Source: Burkholderiaceae bacterium (GTDB lineage: Bacteria > Pseudomonadota > Gammaproteobacteria > Burkholderiales > Burkholderiaceae_C). From it: 64,000 nt of DNA. Shown one piece after another: positions 39,779-48,920 of the stretch. The notes under the pieces are model-generated. The model was not told the origin of the DNA. It saw nothing but the letters and a program-made list of their open reading frames with translations, and ran no database searches. The translations under genes were made by a program, and so were the position numbers. The stretch spans positions 1 to 64,000 of the forward strand of contig JAIESX010000012.1 of the NCBI GenBank assembly GCA_019745555.1, in the 5' to 3' direction. Each line of letters begins with the position of its first letter. Within the stretch, counting starts at the first letter, position 1.

Positions 39779-40678
39779 GTGAACTTCAAACATCTGCACT
39801 ATTTCTGGGTGGCTGCAAGATCTGGTGGAATCTTGAGAGCTGGTGAGCAGTTACATACAACACCGCAAACCCTGTCCGGTCAAATCAAACTGCTGGAAGA
39901 ACGTCTAGGACGCAAGCTGTTCCGCAAAAGCGGCCGGCAACTGGAGCTGACCGACGACGGCCGTCTGGCCCTGGGCTATGCCGACGAGATCTTCACCCTG
40001 GGCGCCGAGCTGGAGGCTGCGCTGCGCCAGCCGCGCAGCGGGCCGCGGGTGCTGGACTTCCGGGTCGGGGTGGCCGATTCGGTGGCCAAGTCCGTGGCCT
40101 ACCGGCTGCTCGAGCCGGCCATGAACCTGGAGGTGCCGGTGCGCCTGATCGGGGTCGAGGGCAAATTCCCTGACCTGCTGGCCCAGCTGGCCCTGCATCG
40201 GCTGGACCTGGTGATCGCCGACGAGCCGCTGACGCGGCGCATCAGCGTCAAGGCCTACAACCACGCACTGGGCACCTCGCGCATGAGCTTCTTCTGCGCG
40301 CCGACGTTGCGCAGCCAGCTGCAGGGGCCGTTTCCCCAGTGTCTGCACGGCGCGCCCATGCTGATCCAGGGTGCGGCCTCGTCCGTGCGGCAGGAACTCG
40401 ACGCCTGGCTGCTGCGCCAGGGCATCCAGCCGCGCATCGTGGGTGAGTTCGACGATGGCGCGCTGATGACGGCCTTCGGACGCGAGGGCCGCGGCGTCTT
40501 CATGTCACCCAGCGTGCTGGAGGACGAGACCGTGGCGCATTACGGCGTGGAGGTCATCGGCCGCGGCGATGAGGAACTAGTCGAGGAGTTCTATGCCGTC
40601 TCGGTGGAGCGGCGCATCAAGCACCCGGCCGTGGCGGCCATCACGCAGGCCGCACGCGGGCGGCTCTTTCACGCCTAG
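39779..40678 (+). CDS. LysR family regulator (NhaR-like), GTG start
   Basis: VNFKHLHYFWVAARSGGILRAGEQLHTTPQTLSGQIKLLEERLGRKLFRKSGRQLELT. Confidence 0.88.
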   Translation: MNFKHLHYFWVAARSGGILRAGEQLHTTPQTLSGQIKLLEERLGRKLFRKSGRQLELTDDGRLALGYADEIFTLGAELEAALRQPRSGPRVLDFRVGVADSVAKSVAYRLLEPAMNLEVPVRLIGVEGKFPDLLAQLALHRLDLVIADEPLTRRISVKAYNHALGTSRMSFFCAPTLRSQLQGPFPQCLHGAPMLIQGAASSVRQELDAWLLRQGIQPRIVGEFDDGALMTAFGREGRGVFMSPSVLEDETVAHYGVEVIGRGDEELVEEFYAVSVERRIKHPAVAAITQAARGRLFHA

Positions 40679-40681
40679 TGC

Positions 40682-41800
40682 TCAGCGGCACAGCGCACCA
40701 GCCTTGAGCTGCTCGGCGCGCTGCGGCGTGGCCGGGTGCGTGCTGAGCCAGTCGGCCATGGTGCTGCCGTGCGCCTGGGGGGCGGGGGCGCCGTGCTCCT
40801 GCGACAGGCCCAGCAGCAGCTCGGCCATGGGAGCGGTGGGCTTTTGCGCGCGCGTCATCAGCGCCAGCGCGAAGCAGTCGGATTCGGTCTCGTGCTGGCG
40901 TCGGTAGGCCAGGCCTGTGAGCACCGTGCTGGCCAGCGAGACCACACTGGACACATCGCCCAGTGCCAGGCCCAGCCCCACATTGAGCACGCCCTGTTCG
41001 ACGATCAGGCGCGTGCCGTGACGGTGCTCGACATGGCCGATCTCGTGCGCCAGCACCCCCAGCAGCGCGTCGTCCGGGAGGCCGGCCTTGGCCGCGCTTT
41101 CGACCAGTTCGTCGGTCATGACCAGGGTGCCGCCGGGCAGGGCGAAAGCGTTGGGGCCCAGACCGCGGCGAAACAGCAGCTCGTAGCGGGGACGATAGGC
41201 CGGGTAGCGCTTGAGCTTGGGGTCGAGCTGACGCAGCAGGTCGTCGAAGCTGGCCCGCAGCGCGGCCTGGCGTTCGGGGGCCAACTGGCTGGGCTTGAGC
41301 CAGCGTTGCTCGATCTGGCCCAGCGCCTCCTGGCTGATGCCCAGCTCCCATTCCAGCGGTACATGGCGGCTCAGCTGGGCCGCGGCCCAGGGCGTGCCGT
41401 AGCGGTAGAAGGCCAGGAGCCCGAGGATGGCGAAGGCCAGCACGCCCAGCAACACCGGCCAGCGGGTCTGCATGCGCTGGGCCAGGCCGGGGCGCGCGCC
41501 GGCAGCGGCCAGGGCCTGCTGCCAGACCTGGGGCTGGTCGATCTCGATGCTGCCGTGCTCGTGCAGGGCGATGGTGAGGCGCTCAGGTGCGCGGTCGGCG
41601 CTCCATTGTGGCGGCCATTCCACCTCGTCGTGCTCGAAGCGGCGCGAGGCGGCGTGCGCGAGGTCCAGCACATGCAGGCGCAGGGCCGGTCCCTTGGGCC
41701 CGGGTTCGAGCACGATCAGCACCTCGCGCGCGCGGCTGCTGCGGCCGTTGAACCATTTGGCGCGCAAGGGCGCGGCCGGGCTGACGGTCTCGGCCATGGG
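40682..41800 (-). CDS. M48 family metallopeptidase
   Basis: GVLAHEIGHVEHRHGTRL HExxH; GGTLVMTDELVE; TM segment. Confidence 0.9.
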   Translation of the reverse strand, partial: PMAETVSPAAPLRAKWFNGRSSRAREVLIVLEPGPKGPALRLHVLDLAHAASRRFEHDEVEWPPQWSADRAPERLTIALHEHGSIEIDQPQVWQQALAAAGARPGLAQRMQTRWPVLLGVLAFAILGLLAFYRYGTPWAAAQLSRHVPLEWELGISQEALGQIEQRWLKPSQLAPERQAALRASFDDLLRQLDPKLKRYPAYRPRYELLFRRGLGPNAFALPGGTLVMTDELVESAAKAGLPDDALLGVLAHEIGHVEHRHGTRLIVEQGVLNVGLGLALGDVSSVVSLASTVLTGLAYRRQHETESDCFALALMTRAQKPTAPMAELLLGLSQEHGAPAPQAHGSTMADWLSTHPATPQRAEQLKAGALCR

Positions 41801-41801
41801 C

Positions 41802-43010
41802 TCAGCCGACGATGTCCAGGCCGGCGGCATCGGCGAGGGCGTCACCCAGGCCATCCTGCTGCTTGACCAGATCGCCTACCAGCTGGTCCAGGCCGCCCTT
41901 GACGTGCAGGGTGACCGAGTCGGCCTTTATGCGGTATTCGCTGACACGGGCGAAGGGGCGGTAGAAGCCCAGGGTCAGCAGCGTGAGCAGCAGGTTTTTG
42001 AGGCGCAGGCGTACGAAGGGCCAGTGCCTGAGGTCGCATTTGAAGCGTGCGATCTGGCTCAGGCCCACATTGCTCCAGATCAGCTTGAACATGCGCGCCT
42101 CGCGGTAGGCGCGCGCCGGCGCCGAGACCAGGATCAGGCCCAGGAAGACGGCGAGCACCGTCACCAGGATCAGCACGAACATGGCCGGTCCGCGCGCATT
42201 GCTGAACAGGCTCTGCAGGGTGTAGAGCGCCCCGGCCCCCAGGGCCAGGATCAGCGCGATGCCGGCCAGCAGCACGGCGACGGTCGCAGCCCAGATGCGC
42301 ACGAAGTCGCTGTAGACCGGTTTCCAGCGCCCGTGCTGCCTGCCGATGCCGGCACGCAGTACCAGCAGGCTCTTGTAGTTGAACTCGACGCGGATGATGC
42401 ACAGCAGGCTGACGACCACGCCCAGGGCGACCAGGCCCCACATGGGCGCACTCACGACCGGGAACTGGACGCCGCGCGGCTTGCGCACCGGGGGGGCACC
42501 CGCATCGGCGGCCAGCATCTCGAGGCCGAAACTGATCGCGATCCAGAGCGCGGCCATCACGAAGATGGGCCAGCTCGCCAGGTAGACATCCTTCCAGCCG
42601 GCGGCGAAATGCAGCTGCAGGCCGCGCCAGCGCGTGCTGGCCAGGCGAAAGCGCATGGCGCTGCCCCAGATGTAGGGGGCCAGCACGGCCGCGGCGACGA
42701 TGAAGAACAGCACCAGGGTCTCCTGCCCGGTCTCGGCCGCGATCTGGTAGGCGATGTACAGGAGGGCGAAAAGGATGAAGCTGAACACCATCTTGCGCAG
42801 CGGCGCGGTGAATTCCAGCGGGCTGTCTGCGATCAGGGTGTGGTCGTAGAACCAGCGCGCGGTGCGCCGGCGCGCCCAGGGCGTGTACAGCCCCAGCGTG
42901 ACGATGGACAGCAGCACATTGACGATCCAGACCCGGAAGTATTCGCCGCCGGTACCGGAAAAGCGTAAGCGGTAGGCGGCAATGCCGTGACGTTGCGTCC
43001 TGCTGTCCAT
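41802..43010 (-). CDS. YjgN family (DUF898) membrane protein
   Basis: YFRVWIVNVLLSIVTLGLYTPWARRRTARWFYDHTLI, multiple TM segments, LGFYRPFARVSEYRI. Confidence 0.88.
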   Translation of the reverse strand: MDSRTQRHGIAAYRLRFSGTGGEYFRVWIVNVLLSIVTLGLYTPWARRRTARWFYDHTLIADSPLEFTAPLRKMVFSFILFALLYIAYQIAAETGQETLVLFFIVAAAVLAPYIWGSAMRFRLASTRWRGLQLHFAAGWKDVYLASWPIFVMAALWIAISFGLEMLAADAGAPPVRKPRGVQFPVVSAPMWGLVALGVVVSLLCIIRVEFNYKSLLVLRAGIGRQHGRWKPVYSDFVRIWAATVAVLLAGIALILALGAGALYTLQSLFSNARGPAMFVLILVTVLAVFLGLILVSAPARAYREARMFKLIWSNVGLSQIARFKCDLRHWPFVRLRLKNLLLTLLTLGFYRPFARVSEYRIKADSVTLHVKGGLDQLVGDLVKQQDGLGDALADAAGLDIVG

Positions 43011-43078
43011 ACCCCTGGCCTCCCGGTGATGTCGTTGCGCCGGCAGTGTAGCAGCGCGTCCCGTTGCGTGAACGGATC

Positions 43079-43795
43079 CTAGAAGCGCTCGTGGGCCTGC
43101 AGATAGCGCCATTGCCCCTCAGGCAGCTGGCTCATGGGCACGCGACCGATGCGGATGCGCTTCATGGCCAGGATCTGCAGGCCGGCGCGTTCACAGACAT
43201 AGGCAACGAGGCCGGGGTGGGCGCCCTTGATGGCCAGGCGCAGCTTGCTGCGACCGTTGCCGCTGCCGGTCAGGCTGGCCTTGAGCGGGGGCAGGGGTTG
43301 CCCACGCACGTCGGTGTTCCGCATCAGCAGCGCCAGCTGTTCGCGCGAGACCTCGCCCTGGACGTCGACCGTCATCTCCACCTCGATCAGCCGTTCCTCT
43401 TCGCCGAGCTTGCGCGCGACGCGTCCGTCCTGGGTGTAGACCAGCAGGCCGCTGGCCGCAGGCTCCAGCGGGACGGTGAGCCTGAGCTGGTGGAAGTGGC
43501 GCTTGAGCACGCGCGTGCCGCTGGGGTCGGCGCTCCAATGGCTGGCCGCGCTCAGCAGGGTCAGCGGGGCCGGATGGTCTGCCGGCTTGTGCAGCAGCAG
43601 CGTCACGGGTGGCAACTCGGTGAGCCGCGCGTGCGGGTCGAGTTCTATCTTCTCGTGAAGCACGCGGAACTGCGGTTCCTCCACCACGCGGCCGTCGACC
43701 GTGACCCAGCCGCCTTCGATGTAGCGCTCGGCCTCGCTGCGCGAGCAGGAGAGTTGGGCGGCGAGGCGCTTGGACAGGCGGACAGCTTCAGTCAT
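43079..43795 (-). CDS. S4-domain RsuA/RluF-family pseudouridine synthase homologue, degenerate catalytic motifs
   Basis: RLSKRLAAQLSCSRSEAERYIEGGWVTVDGRVV S4 domain; LLLHKPADH; C-terminal LAMKRIRIGRVPMSQLPEGQWRYL. Confidence 0.85.
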   Translation of the reverse strand: MTEAVRLSKRLAAQLSCSRSEAERYIEGGWVTVDGRVVEEPQFRVLHEKIELDPHARLTELPPVTLLLHKPADHPAPLTLLSAASHWSADPSGTRVLKRHFHQLRLTVPLEPAASGLLVYTQDGRVARKLGEEERLIEVEMTVDVQGEVSREQLALLMRNTDVRGQPLPPLKASLTGSGNGRSKLRLAIKGAHPGLVAYVCERAGLQILAMKRIRIGRVPMSQLPEGQWRYLQAHERF

Positions 43796-44700
43796 CTGGA
43801 CGATCCCGGCAGGGCCTGCAGGCGTTCGACATGGGCCTGCAGCGAGCGCTTGGCGACGGGCCAGATGGCCGGTGGCACATCGTCATAGGCCAGCGCCACC
43901 CAGTCGTCCAGCGTGCCCCCGGGCCGGGCGCTCATGGCAGCCTGTACCTTTGCCTCGCGGGCCAGGCGGTGGGCCTTGAGTTGGGCGATAACGGTGCGCG
44001 CCTGGTCCATCACATGGCCGTGGGCCGGCAGGATGTAGCCTAGGCCCAGGCGAGCGCAGGCGGCGTCGAGTGCGTCGAGCGCATCGAGGTAGGCCGTCAT
44101 ATTGCCGTCCGGTGGATTGATCACCGTGGTGCTGCCGTTGAGGATGTGGTCGCCTGAAAACAGCAGGCCCGTGCCGGCGGCGTCGGCCAGCAGCAGGCAG
44201 AGGTGGTTGGCCGCATGGCCCGGGGTGTGGATGATCTGCAGGCGGTGCAGTACCTGCCCTGCCGCGTCGCGCAGCGTGAGCGTCTCGCCGTCGGCCAGTG
44301 CCCGGTCGGGGCTGAACTGGCTGGCCGCGTTCGCCGTGGGCGCCGAGGGCAGGCCCAGCACGGGCGGTGTGTGGCCGCCGCGCTCGGTGCACAGGGTCTG
44401 CAGCGGCCGGGCGGCCGGCGCGTGGTCGGCGTGCGAATGCGTGCAGACGATGAGGCGGATGTCGCCGTCCGCGGCCTGCCACAGTCGTTCGATGTGGGTT
44501 GGCTCCAGCGGCCCGGGGTCGATGACCAGCCAGCCCGTGGCCGGCGAGCCTACGAGGTAGCTGTTGGTGCCGGGGCCGGTCATGAGCCCGGGGTTCGGTG
44601 CCGTCAGACGCAGCACGTGCGGCAGCAGGGCGACGGGCGCCTCGTGCTGCCAGGGCGGCCGGGCCTGCAGGCCGGCTAGGGGTAGATGCGGAGTGGACAT
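43792..44700 (-). CDS. MBL-fold metallohydrolase (LACTB2-like)
   Basis: GPGTNSYLVG, IVCTHSHADHAPAARPL, IIHTPGHAANHLCLLLADAAGTGLLFSGDHIL. Confidence 0.92.
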   Translation of the reverse strand: MSTPHLPLAGLQARPPWQHEAPVALLPHVLRLTAPNPGLMTGPGTNSYLVGSPATGWLVIDPGPLEPTHIERLWQAADGDIRLIVCTHSHADHAPAARPLQTLCTERGGHTPPVLGLPSAPTANAASQFSPDRALADGETLTLRDAAGQVLHRLQIIHTPGHAANHLCLLLADAAGTGLLFSGDHILNGSTTVINPPDGNMTAYLDALDALDAACARLGLGYILPAHGHVMDQARTVIAQLKAHRLAREAKVQAAMSARPGGTLDDWVALAYDDVPPAIWPVAKRSLQAHVERLQALPGSSR

Positions 44701-44756
44701 GAAGGGCTGGAAAAGTACCATGGGCTGGCGACCCCAACTCTAAAGGAGACGAACTC

Positions 44757-45737
44757 ATGTACAAGCACGTATTGCGCCGCGCCCTGCTGACCCTGTCCGC
44801 GATCTCGGTCCTGGGCCTGGGCCTGGGCGCACAGGCCCAGGACTGGCCGGCCCGCCAGCCGATCAAGCTCGTGGCGGTGTTTCCGCCCGGCGGCTCGGTG
44901 GATCAGGTCTCGCGCCTGCTGGCGCCCTACCTGCAACAGGAGCTGGGCCAGAACGTGATCGTCGAGAACAAGGGCGGGGCCTCGGGCTCCATCGGCGCGG
45001 CCCAGGTGGCCGCTGCCGCGCCCGACGGCTACACCTTTGCCGTGGTCTTCGATACCCATGGTGTGAACCCGGCGCTCATGCCCAACCTGCCCTTCGATAC
45101 ACGCAAGGACCTGAGCACGGTGATTGTCGTGGGCACCTCGCCCATGGTGCTGGCCACGCCCGCAGGTTCGGAGTACAAGACCTTTGCCGATGTGCTGGCG
45201 GCCGCCAAGGCCAGCAAGGGCGTGAGCTACGGCAGTATCGGCTCGGGCAGCCTGGGGCATCTGGCGATGGCGCTGCTGGGCAAGAACAACCAGCTGAACT
45301 TTGTCCACGTGCCTTACAAGGGCGGCGGCCCGCTGATGAACGATGCCGTGGCCGGCCATGTGCCCCTGGCCATCGGCTCGGTCTTCGTGGTCAAACCGCA
45401 CGTGGACAGCAAGCGCCTGCGTCCGCTGGCGGTGACGACCAGCCAGCGGGCCCGCCAGCTGCCCGAGGTGCCGACCATCGCCGAGAGCGGCTTTGCGGGC
45501 TTCGAGGCGCCGGCCTGGTGGGCCGTGCTGGCGCCCGCGAAGACGCCGCCGGCCATCGTGCAGCGCATGAACGAGGCCATCAACAAGATCATGAAGAACC
45601 CCGAGGTGGCGCAGCGCCTGGCCGGGCAGGGCATCGATGTGCTGGGCGGTACGCCGCAGGCCGGCCAGGCCTTCCTCGAGCGCCAGATGGATATCTGGGC
45701 CAAGGTCGTCAAGGACAACGACATCAAGCCGGATTGA
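44757..45737 (+). CDS. Bug/TctC-family tripartite tricarboxylate transporter substrate-binding protein
   Basis: Signal peptide; WPARQPIKLVAVFPPGGSVDQVSRLLAPYLQQELGQNVIVENKGGASGSIG. Confidence 0.94.
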   Translation: MYKHVLRRALLTLSAISVLGLGLGAQAQDWPARQPIKLVAVFPPGGSVDQVSRLLAPYLQQELGQNVIVENKGGASGSIGAAQVAAAAPDGYTFAVVFDTHGVNPALMPNLPFDTRKDLSTVIVVGTSPMVLATPAGSEYKTFADVLAAAKASKGVSYGSIGSGSLGHLAMALLGKNNQLNFVHVPYKGGGPLMNDAVAGHVPLAIGSVFVVKPHVDSKRLRPLAVTTSQRARQLPEVPTIAESGFAGFEAPAWWAVLAPAKTPPAIVQRMNEAINKIMKNPEVAQRLAGQGIDVLGGTPQAGQAFLERQMDIWAKVVKDNDIKPD

Positions 45738-45775
45738 TGCCTTCCCTGTGGCGGCCTTGCGGGCCGCCGCAGGGG

Positions 45776-46321
45776 CTACTTCTCCGGCGTGATCTGCAGC
45801 GCCACGAGAAAGCGCGCCACCATGTTGTAGGTGGCGATGGCGCTCGTGAGTTCGACCAGGCCGGTCTCGTCGAAATGCCGGCGCAGGGCGTCGAAAACTT
45901 CGTCACTCACCTGGACGTCCAGCGTCATCTGCGCCGCGTAGCGGATCACCAGCCGGTCCAGCTCGTCCAGCACCGCGGCGTCGGGGATGCCGCGTGGGTC
46001 GGCCCGTAGGAAAGCCTGCAGCGCATCAAGCTGGGCCTGGCTGCCGCCGGCGGCCAGGAAGTCGGGCGCGTGGTGGTGGTACTCGTAGTGCGCGCCCGTG
46101 AGCAGGGCCACGGTGCAGATGCCGAGCTCGCGCAGCCTGCGGCTGGTCGGCAGCTCGGTGCGCACGGCGCGCAGGTAGGTGTTCCAGCCGCGGGCCAGCG
46201 GCTCGCTCCAGAGCAGGGCCTTGTCCAGGTTGATCAGGGTGCCGCCGCGGCGCGCCTTGATGGCGTCCACGAGTTCGGCGGGCTGAGGTTTGCGTTCAGG
46301 CGTCCAGTCGGGCAGTCGCAT
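45776..46321 (-). CDS. Carboxymuconolactone decarboxylase/AhpD-like family protein
   Basis: RRLRELGICTVALLTGAHYEYHHHAPDFLAAGGSQAQLDAL; ending TYNMVARFLVALQI. Confidence 0.85.
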   Translation of the reverse strand: MRLPDWTPERKPQPAELVDAIKARRGGTLINLDKALLWSEPLARGWNTYLRAVRTELPTSRRLRELGICTVALLTGAHYEYHHHAPDFLAAGGSQAQLDALQAFLRADPRGIPDAAVLDELDRLVIRYAAQMTLDVQVSDEVFDALRRHFDETGLVELTSAIATYNMVARFLVALQITPEK

Positions 46322-46403
46322 CGTTGTTTTCCCGTGAGGCGGTGGATGAAATGGCGTTTGCAGCCTCCAGCATACGCGGGGAATGGGCGGATAATTTGCG
46401 GCC

Positions 46404-47276
46404 ATGCGTATCCGCTTCACCAAGATGCAGGGTGCGGGCAATGACTTCGTCGTGCTCGACGAGACCCGCGGCCCCAGCGTGCCCGGAGGGCTGACCCCGG
46501 CACAGTACCGCTGGCTGGCCGACCGCCACTTCGGCGTCGGCGCCGACCAGATCCTCAGCGTGCGCCCGGCCCCGGCGCCCGGCATCGATTTCGAGTATGT
46601 GATCCACAACGCCGACGGCAGCGAGGTCGAGCAGTGCGGCAATGGCGCGCGCTGCTTTGCCCGCTATGTGCACGACGCCGGCCTCACGGGCAAGGACCGC
46701 ATCCGCGTGCAGACCCTGGCCGGCGTGATCGAGCCGCGCCTCAATGCCGATGGCCGGGTGACCGTGGACATGGGCGCGCCCATCTTCGAACTGGAGCGCG
46801 TGCCCTTCGACGCCAGCAACCTGAGTCCTGTGGCCGATGGCGACTGGCAGACCTGGCCGGTGGTGGTCGATGGTGTCACCGTGCCACTGGCCGTGCTGTC
46901 CATGGGCAATCCGCATGCGGTGCAGCTGGTGCCCGATCTGGAGAGCGCCCCGGTACGCACGCAGGGTCCGCTGATCGAACACCATGCCCGTTTCCCGCGC
47001 CGCGTCAATGCCGGCTTCCTGCAGATCGTCGACCGTACGCAGGTGAAGCTGCGTGTCTGGGAGCGTGGCGCTGGCGAGACCCTGGCCTGCGGCACCGGTG
47101 CCTGTGCGGCCGCGGTGGCGGGCATGCGCCTTGGGCGGCTCGATGCCCGCGTGGACGTGCAGACGCGCGGCGGCGTGCTGACCATCGAATGGGCCGGTGA
47201 GGGCCAGCCGGTCTACATGACCGGCCCGGCCACCACGGTCTTCCAGGGCGAAGTCGATGTGCCTGAACTGAACTGA
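46404..47276 (+). CDS. dapF: Diaminopimelate epimerase
   Basis: [44 protein letters not shown]. Confidence 0.96.
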   Translation: MRIRFTKMQGAGNDFVVLDETRGPSVPGGLTPAQYRWLADRHFGVGADQILSVRPAPAPGIDFEYVIHNADGSEVEQCGNGARCFARYVHDAGLTGKDRIRVQTLAGVIEPRLNADGRVTVDMGAPIFELERVPFDASNLSPVADGDWQTWPVVVDGVTVPLAVLSMGNPHAVQLVPDLESAPVRTQGPLIEHHARFPRRVNAGFLQIVDRTQVKLRVWERGAGETLACGTGACAAAVAGMRLGRLDARVDVQTRGGVLTIEWAGEGQPVYMTGPATTVFQGEVDVPELN

Positions 47277-47293
47277 TCCAAGACACCAGAACC

Positions 47294-47956
47294 ATGACCG
47301 AACAAGACATCGCCAACTACCTGCGCGGCAACCCCGCCTTCTTCGAGCGCCAGGCCGACCTGCTGGCCGAGATCTGCCTGATCAGCCCGCACAGCCGGCG
47401 CACCGTGAGCCTGCAGGAACGTCAGGCCGAGCTGCTGCGCGAGAAGATCCGCATGCTCGAAGGCCGGCTCATGGAGATGATCCGCCATGGGGGCGACAAC
47501 CTCGTGCTGTCGGACAAGATGCTGCGCTGGGCGCGCGACCTCTTCCTCGTGGAGGCGGAAGACCTGATCCCTGAAGCCATCGTCGACTCCATCCAGCTGC
47601 AGTTCGCCGTGCCCCAGACCGCCATCCGTCTCTGGGGCGTGGACGAGGCCTTTGCGGGCGAGTCCTGGGCCCAGCGCGTGAGCGAAGACGCGCGCCTGCT
47701 GGCAGATTCCCTGCGCGAGCCTTTTTGCGGCGTCAATTCGGGTTTCGAGGCGACCCAATGGCTGCCGCAACCCGAGCAGGCTGTTTCATTGGCCCTGCTG
47801 CCCCTGCGTCCGCTGGAAGCGGGCAACAGCGGCCCGGCCTTCGGCATGATCGTGCTGGCTTCGCCCGATGCGCAGCGCTACACCAGCACCATGGGCACCG
47901 ATTTCCTGGTGCGCATCGCCGAGGTGGCGAGTGCTGCCCTGTCGCGCCTGAGGTAG
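47294..47956 (+). CDS. DUF484 family protein
   Basis: DIANYLRGNPAFFERQADLLAEICLISPHSRRTVSLQERQAELLREKIR; dapF-DUF484-xerC context. Confidence 0.9.
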   Translation: MTEQDIANYLRGNPAFFERQADLLAEICLISPHSRRTVSLQERQAELLREKIRMLEGRLMEMIRHGGDNLVLSDKMLRWARDLFLVEAEDLIPEAIVDSIQLQFAVPQTAIRLWGVDEAFAGESWAQRVSEDARLLADSLREPFCGVNSGFEATQWLPQPEQAVSLALLPLRPLEAGNSGPAFGMIVLASPDAQRYTSTMGTDFLVRIAEVASAALSRLR

Positions 47957-47958
47957 GC

Positions 47959-48915
47959 ATGAGCACGCCAGCGCAGCCCGGCAGCGACGATCAGCAGCTG
48001 GTCGAGCGCTATCTTGAGCACGTGCGGGTGGAAAAACGCCTGGCCCTGCGCACGGTCGAGCTCTATGCGCTCGACCTGCGCCGGCTCGGCGAGTTCGCTG
48101 CCCAGGCCGGCGTGCCGCTGGCCAGTGTGCACAGCGCCCATGTGCGGCGCTGGATCGCCCAGATGCACGCTGCGGGTCGCAGCGGCCGCGGCATCGCACT
48201 CATCCTTTCGGGCTGGCGCGGCTTCTACGCCTGGCTGGGCCGCGAGGGGCGTGTGACCAGCAATCCGGTGCAGGACGTGCGTGCCCCCAAGGCGGCCAAA
48301 CCCCTGCCCAAAGCGTTGAGCGTGGACGACGCGGTGCAACTCGCGGCCCATCGCGACGAGGACGACGATCCCTGGCTGCAGGCGCGCGACGCGGCCATGA
48401 CCGAGCTGCTCTACAGCAGCGGCCTGCGTGTGAGCGAGCTCACGGGCCTGGATGTGCACGCGAGCTCAAGCGCCCGGGGCTGGATCGACCTGCAGGCCGG
48501 CGAGGCCCATGTGCTGGGCAAGGGCAGCAAGCGCCGCAGCGTGCCCGTGGGCGCGGCGGCGATGACGGCCTTGAAGCACTGGCTGGCGCTGCGCGCACAG
48601 GCCGGTGTGCTTGCGGATCAGCCCGCGCTCTTCATTGGCCGTCACGGCACGCGGCTCACGCCCCAGTCCATCTGGCAGCGCCTCAAGCGCCGCAGCCTGC
48701 AGGCCGGCCTGGCCACGCCGGTGCACCCACACATGCTGCGCCATTCCTTCGCCAGCCATGTGCTGCAGTCCAGCAGCGATCTGCGCGCCGTGCAGGAGCT
48801 GCTGGGTCATGCCAACATCGCCACGACCCAGGTCTACACGCGACTCGATTTCCAGCACTTGGCCCAGGCCTACGACGCGGCGCATCCGCGCGCGCGCGTC
48901 AAAGGTGGCAAGTAG
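47959..48915 (+). CDS. xerC: Tyrosine recombinase XerC
   Basis: TELLYSSGLRVSELTGLDV, PHMLRHSFASHVLQSSSDLRAVQELLGHANIATTQVYTRLDF. Confidence 0.94.
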   Translation: MSTPAQPGSDDQQLVERYLEHVRVEKRLALRTVELYALDLRRLGEFAAQAGVPLASVHSAHVRRWIAQMHAAGRSGRGIALILSGWRGFYAWLGREGRVTSNPVQDVRAPKAAKPLPKALSVDDAVQLAAHRDEDDDPWLQARDAAMTELLYSSGLRVSELTGLDVHASSSARGWIDLQAGEAHVLGKGSKRRSVPVGAAAMTALKHWLALRAQAGVLADQPALFIGRHGTRLTPQSIWQRLKRRSLQAGLATPVHPHMLRHSFASHVLQSSSDLRAVQELLGHANIATTQVYTRLDFQHLAQAYDAAHPRARVKGGK

Positions 48916-48920
48916 AAGCC

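Noticed and set aside
41427-42968. 513-aa plus-strand ORF rich in Gln/Asp/His
   Set aside because: Antisense to the YjgN and M48 genes; typical shadow composition.
47959-48915. Tyrosine recombinase considered as evidence of an integrative element
   Set aside because: dapF-DUF484-xerC context and motifs indicate the chromosomal dimer-resolution recombinase XerC; no att sites or cargo seen.
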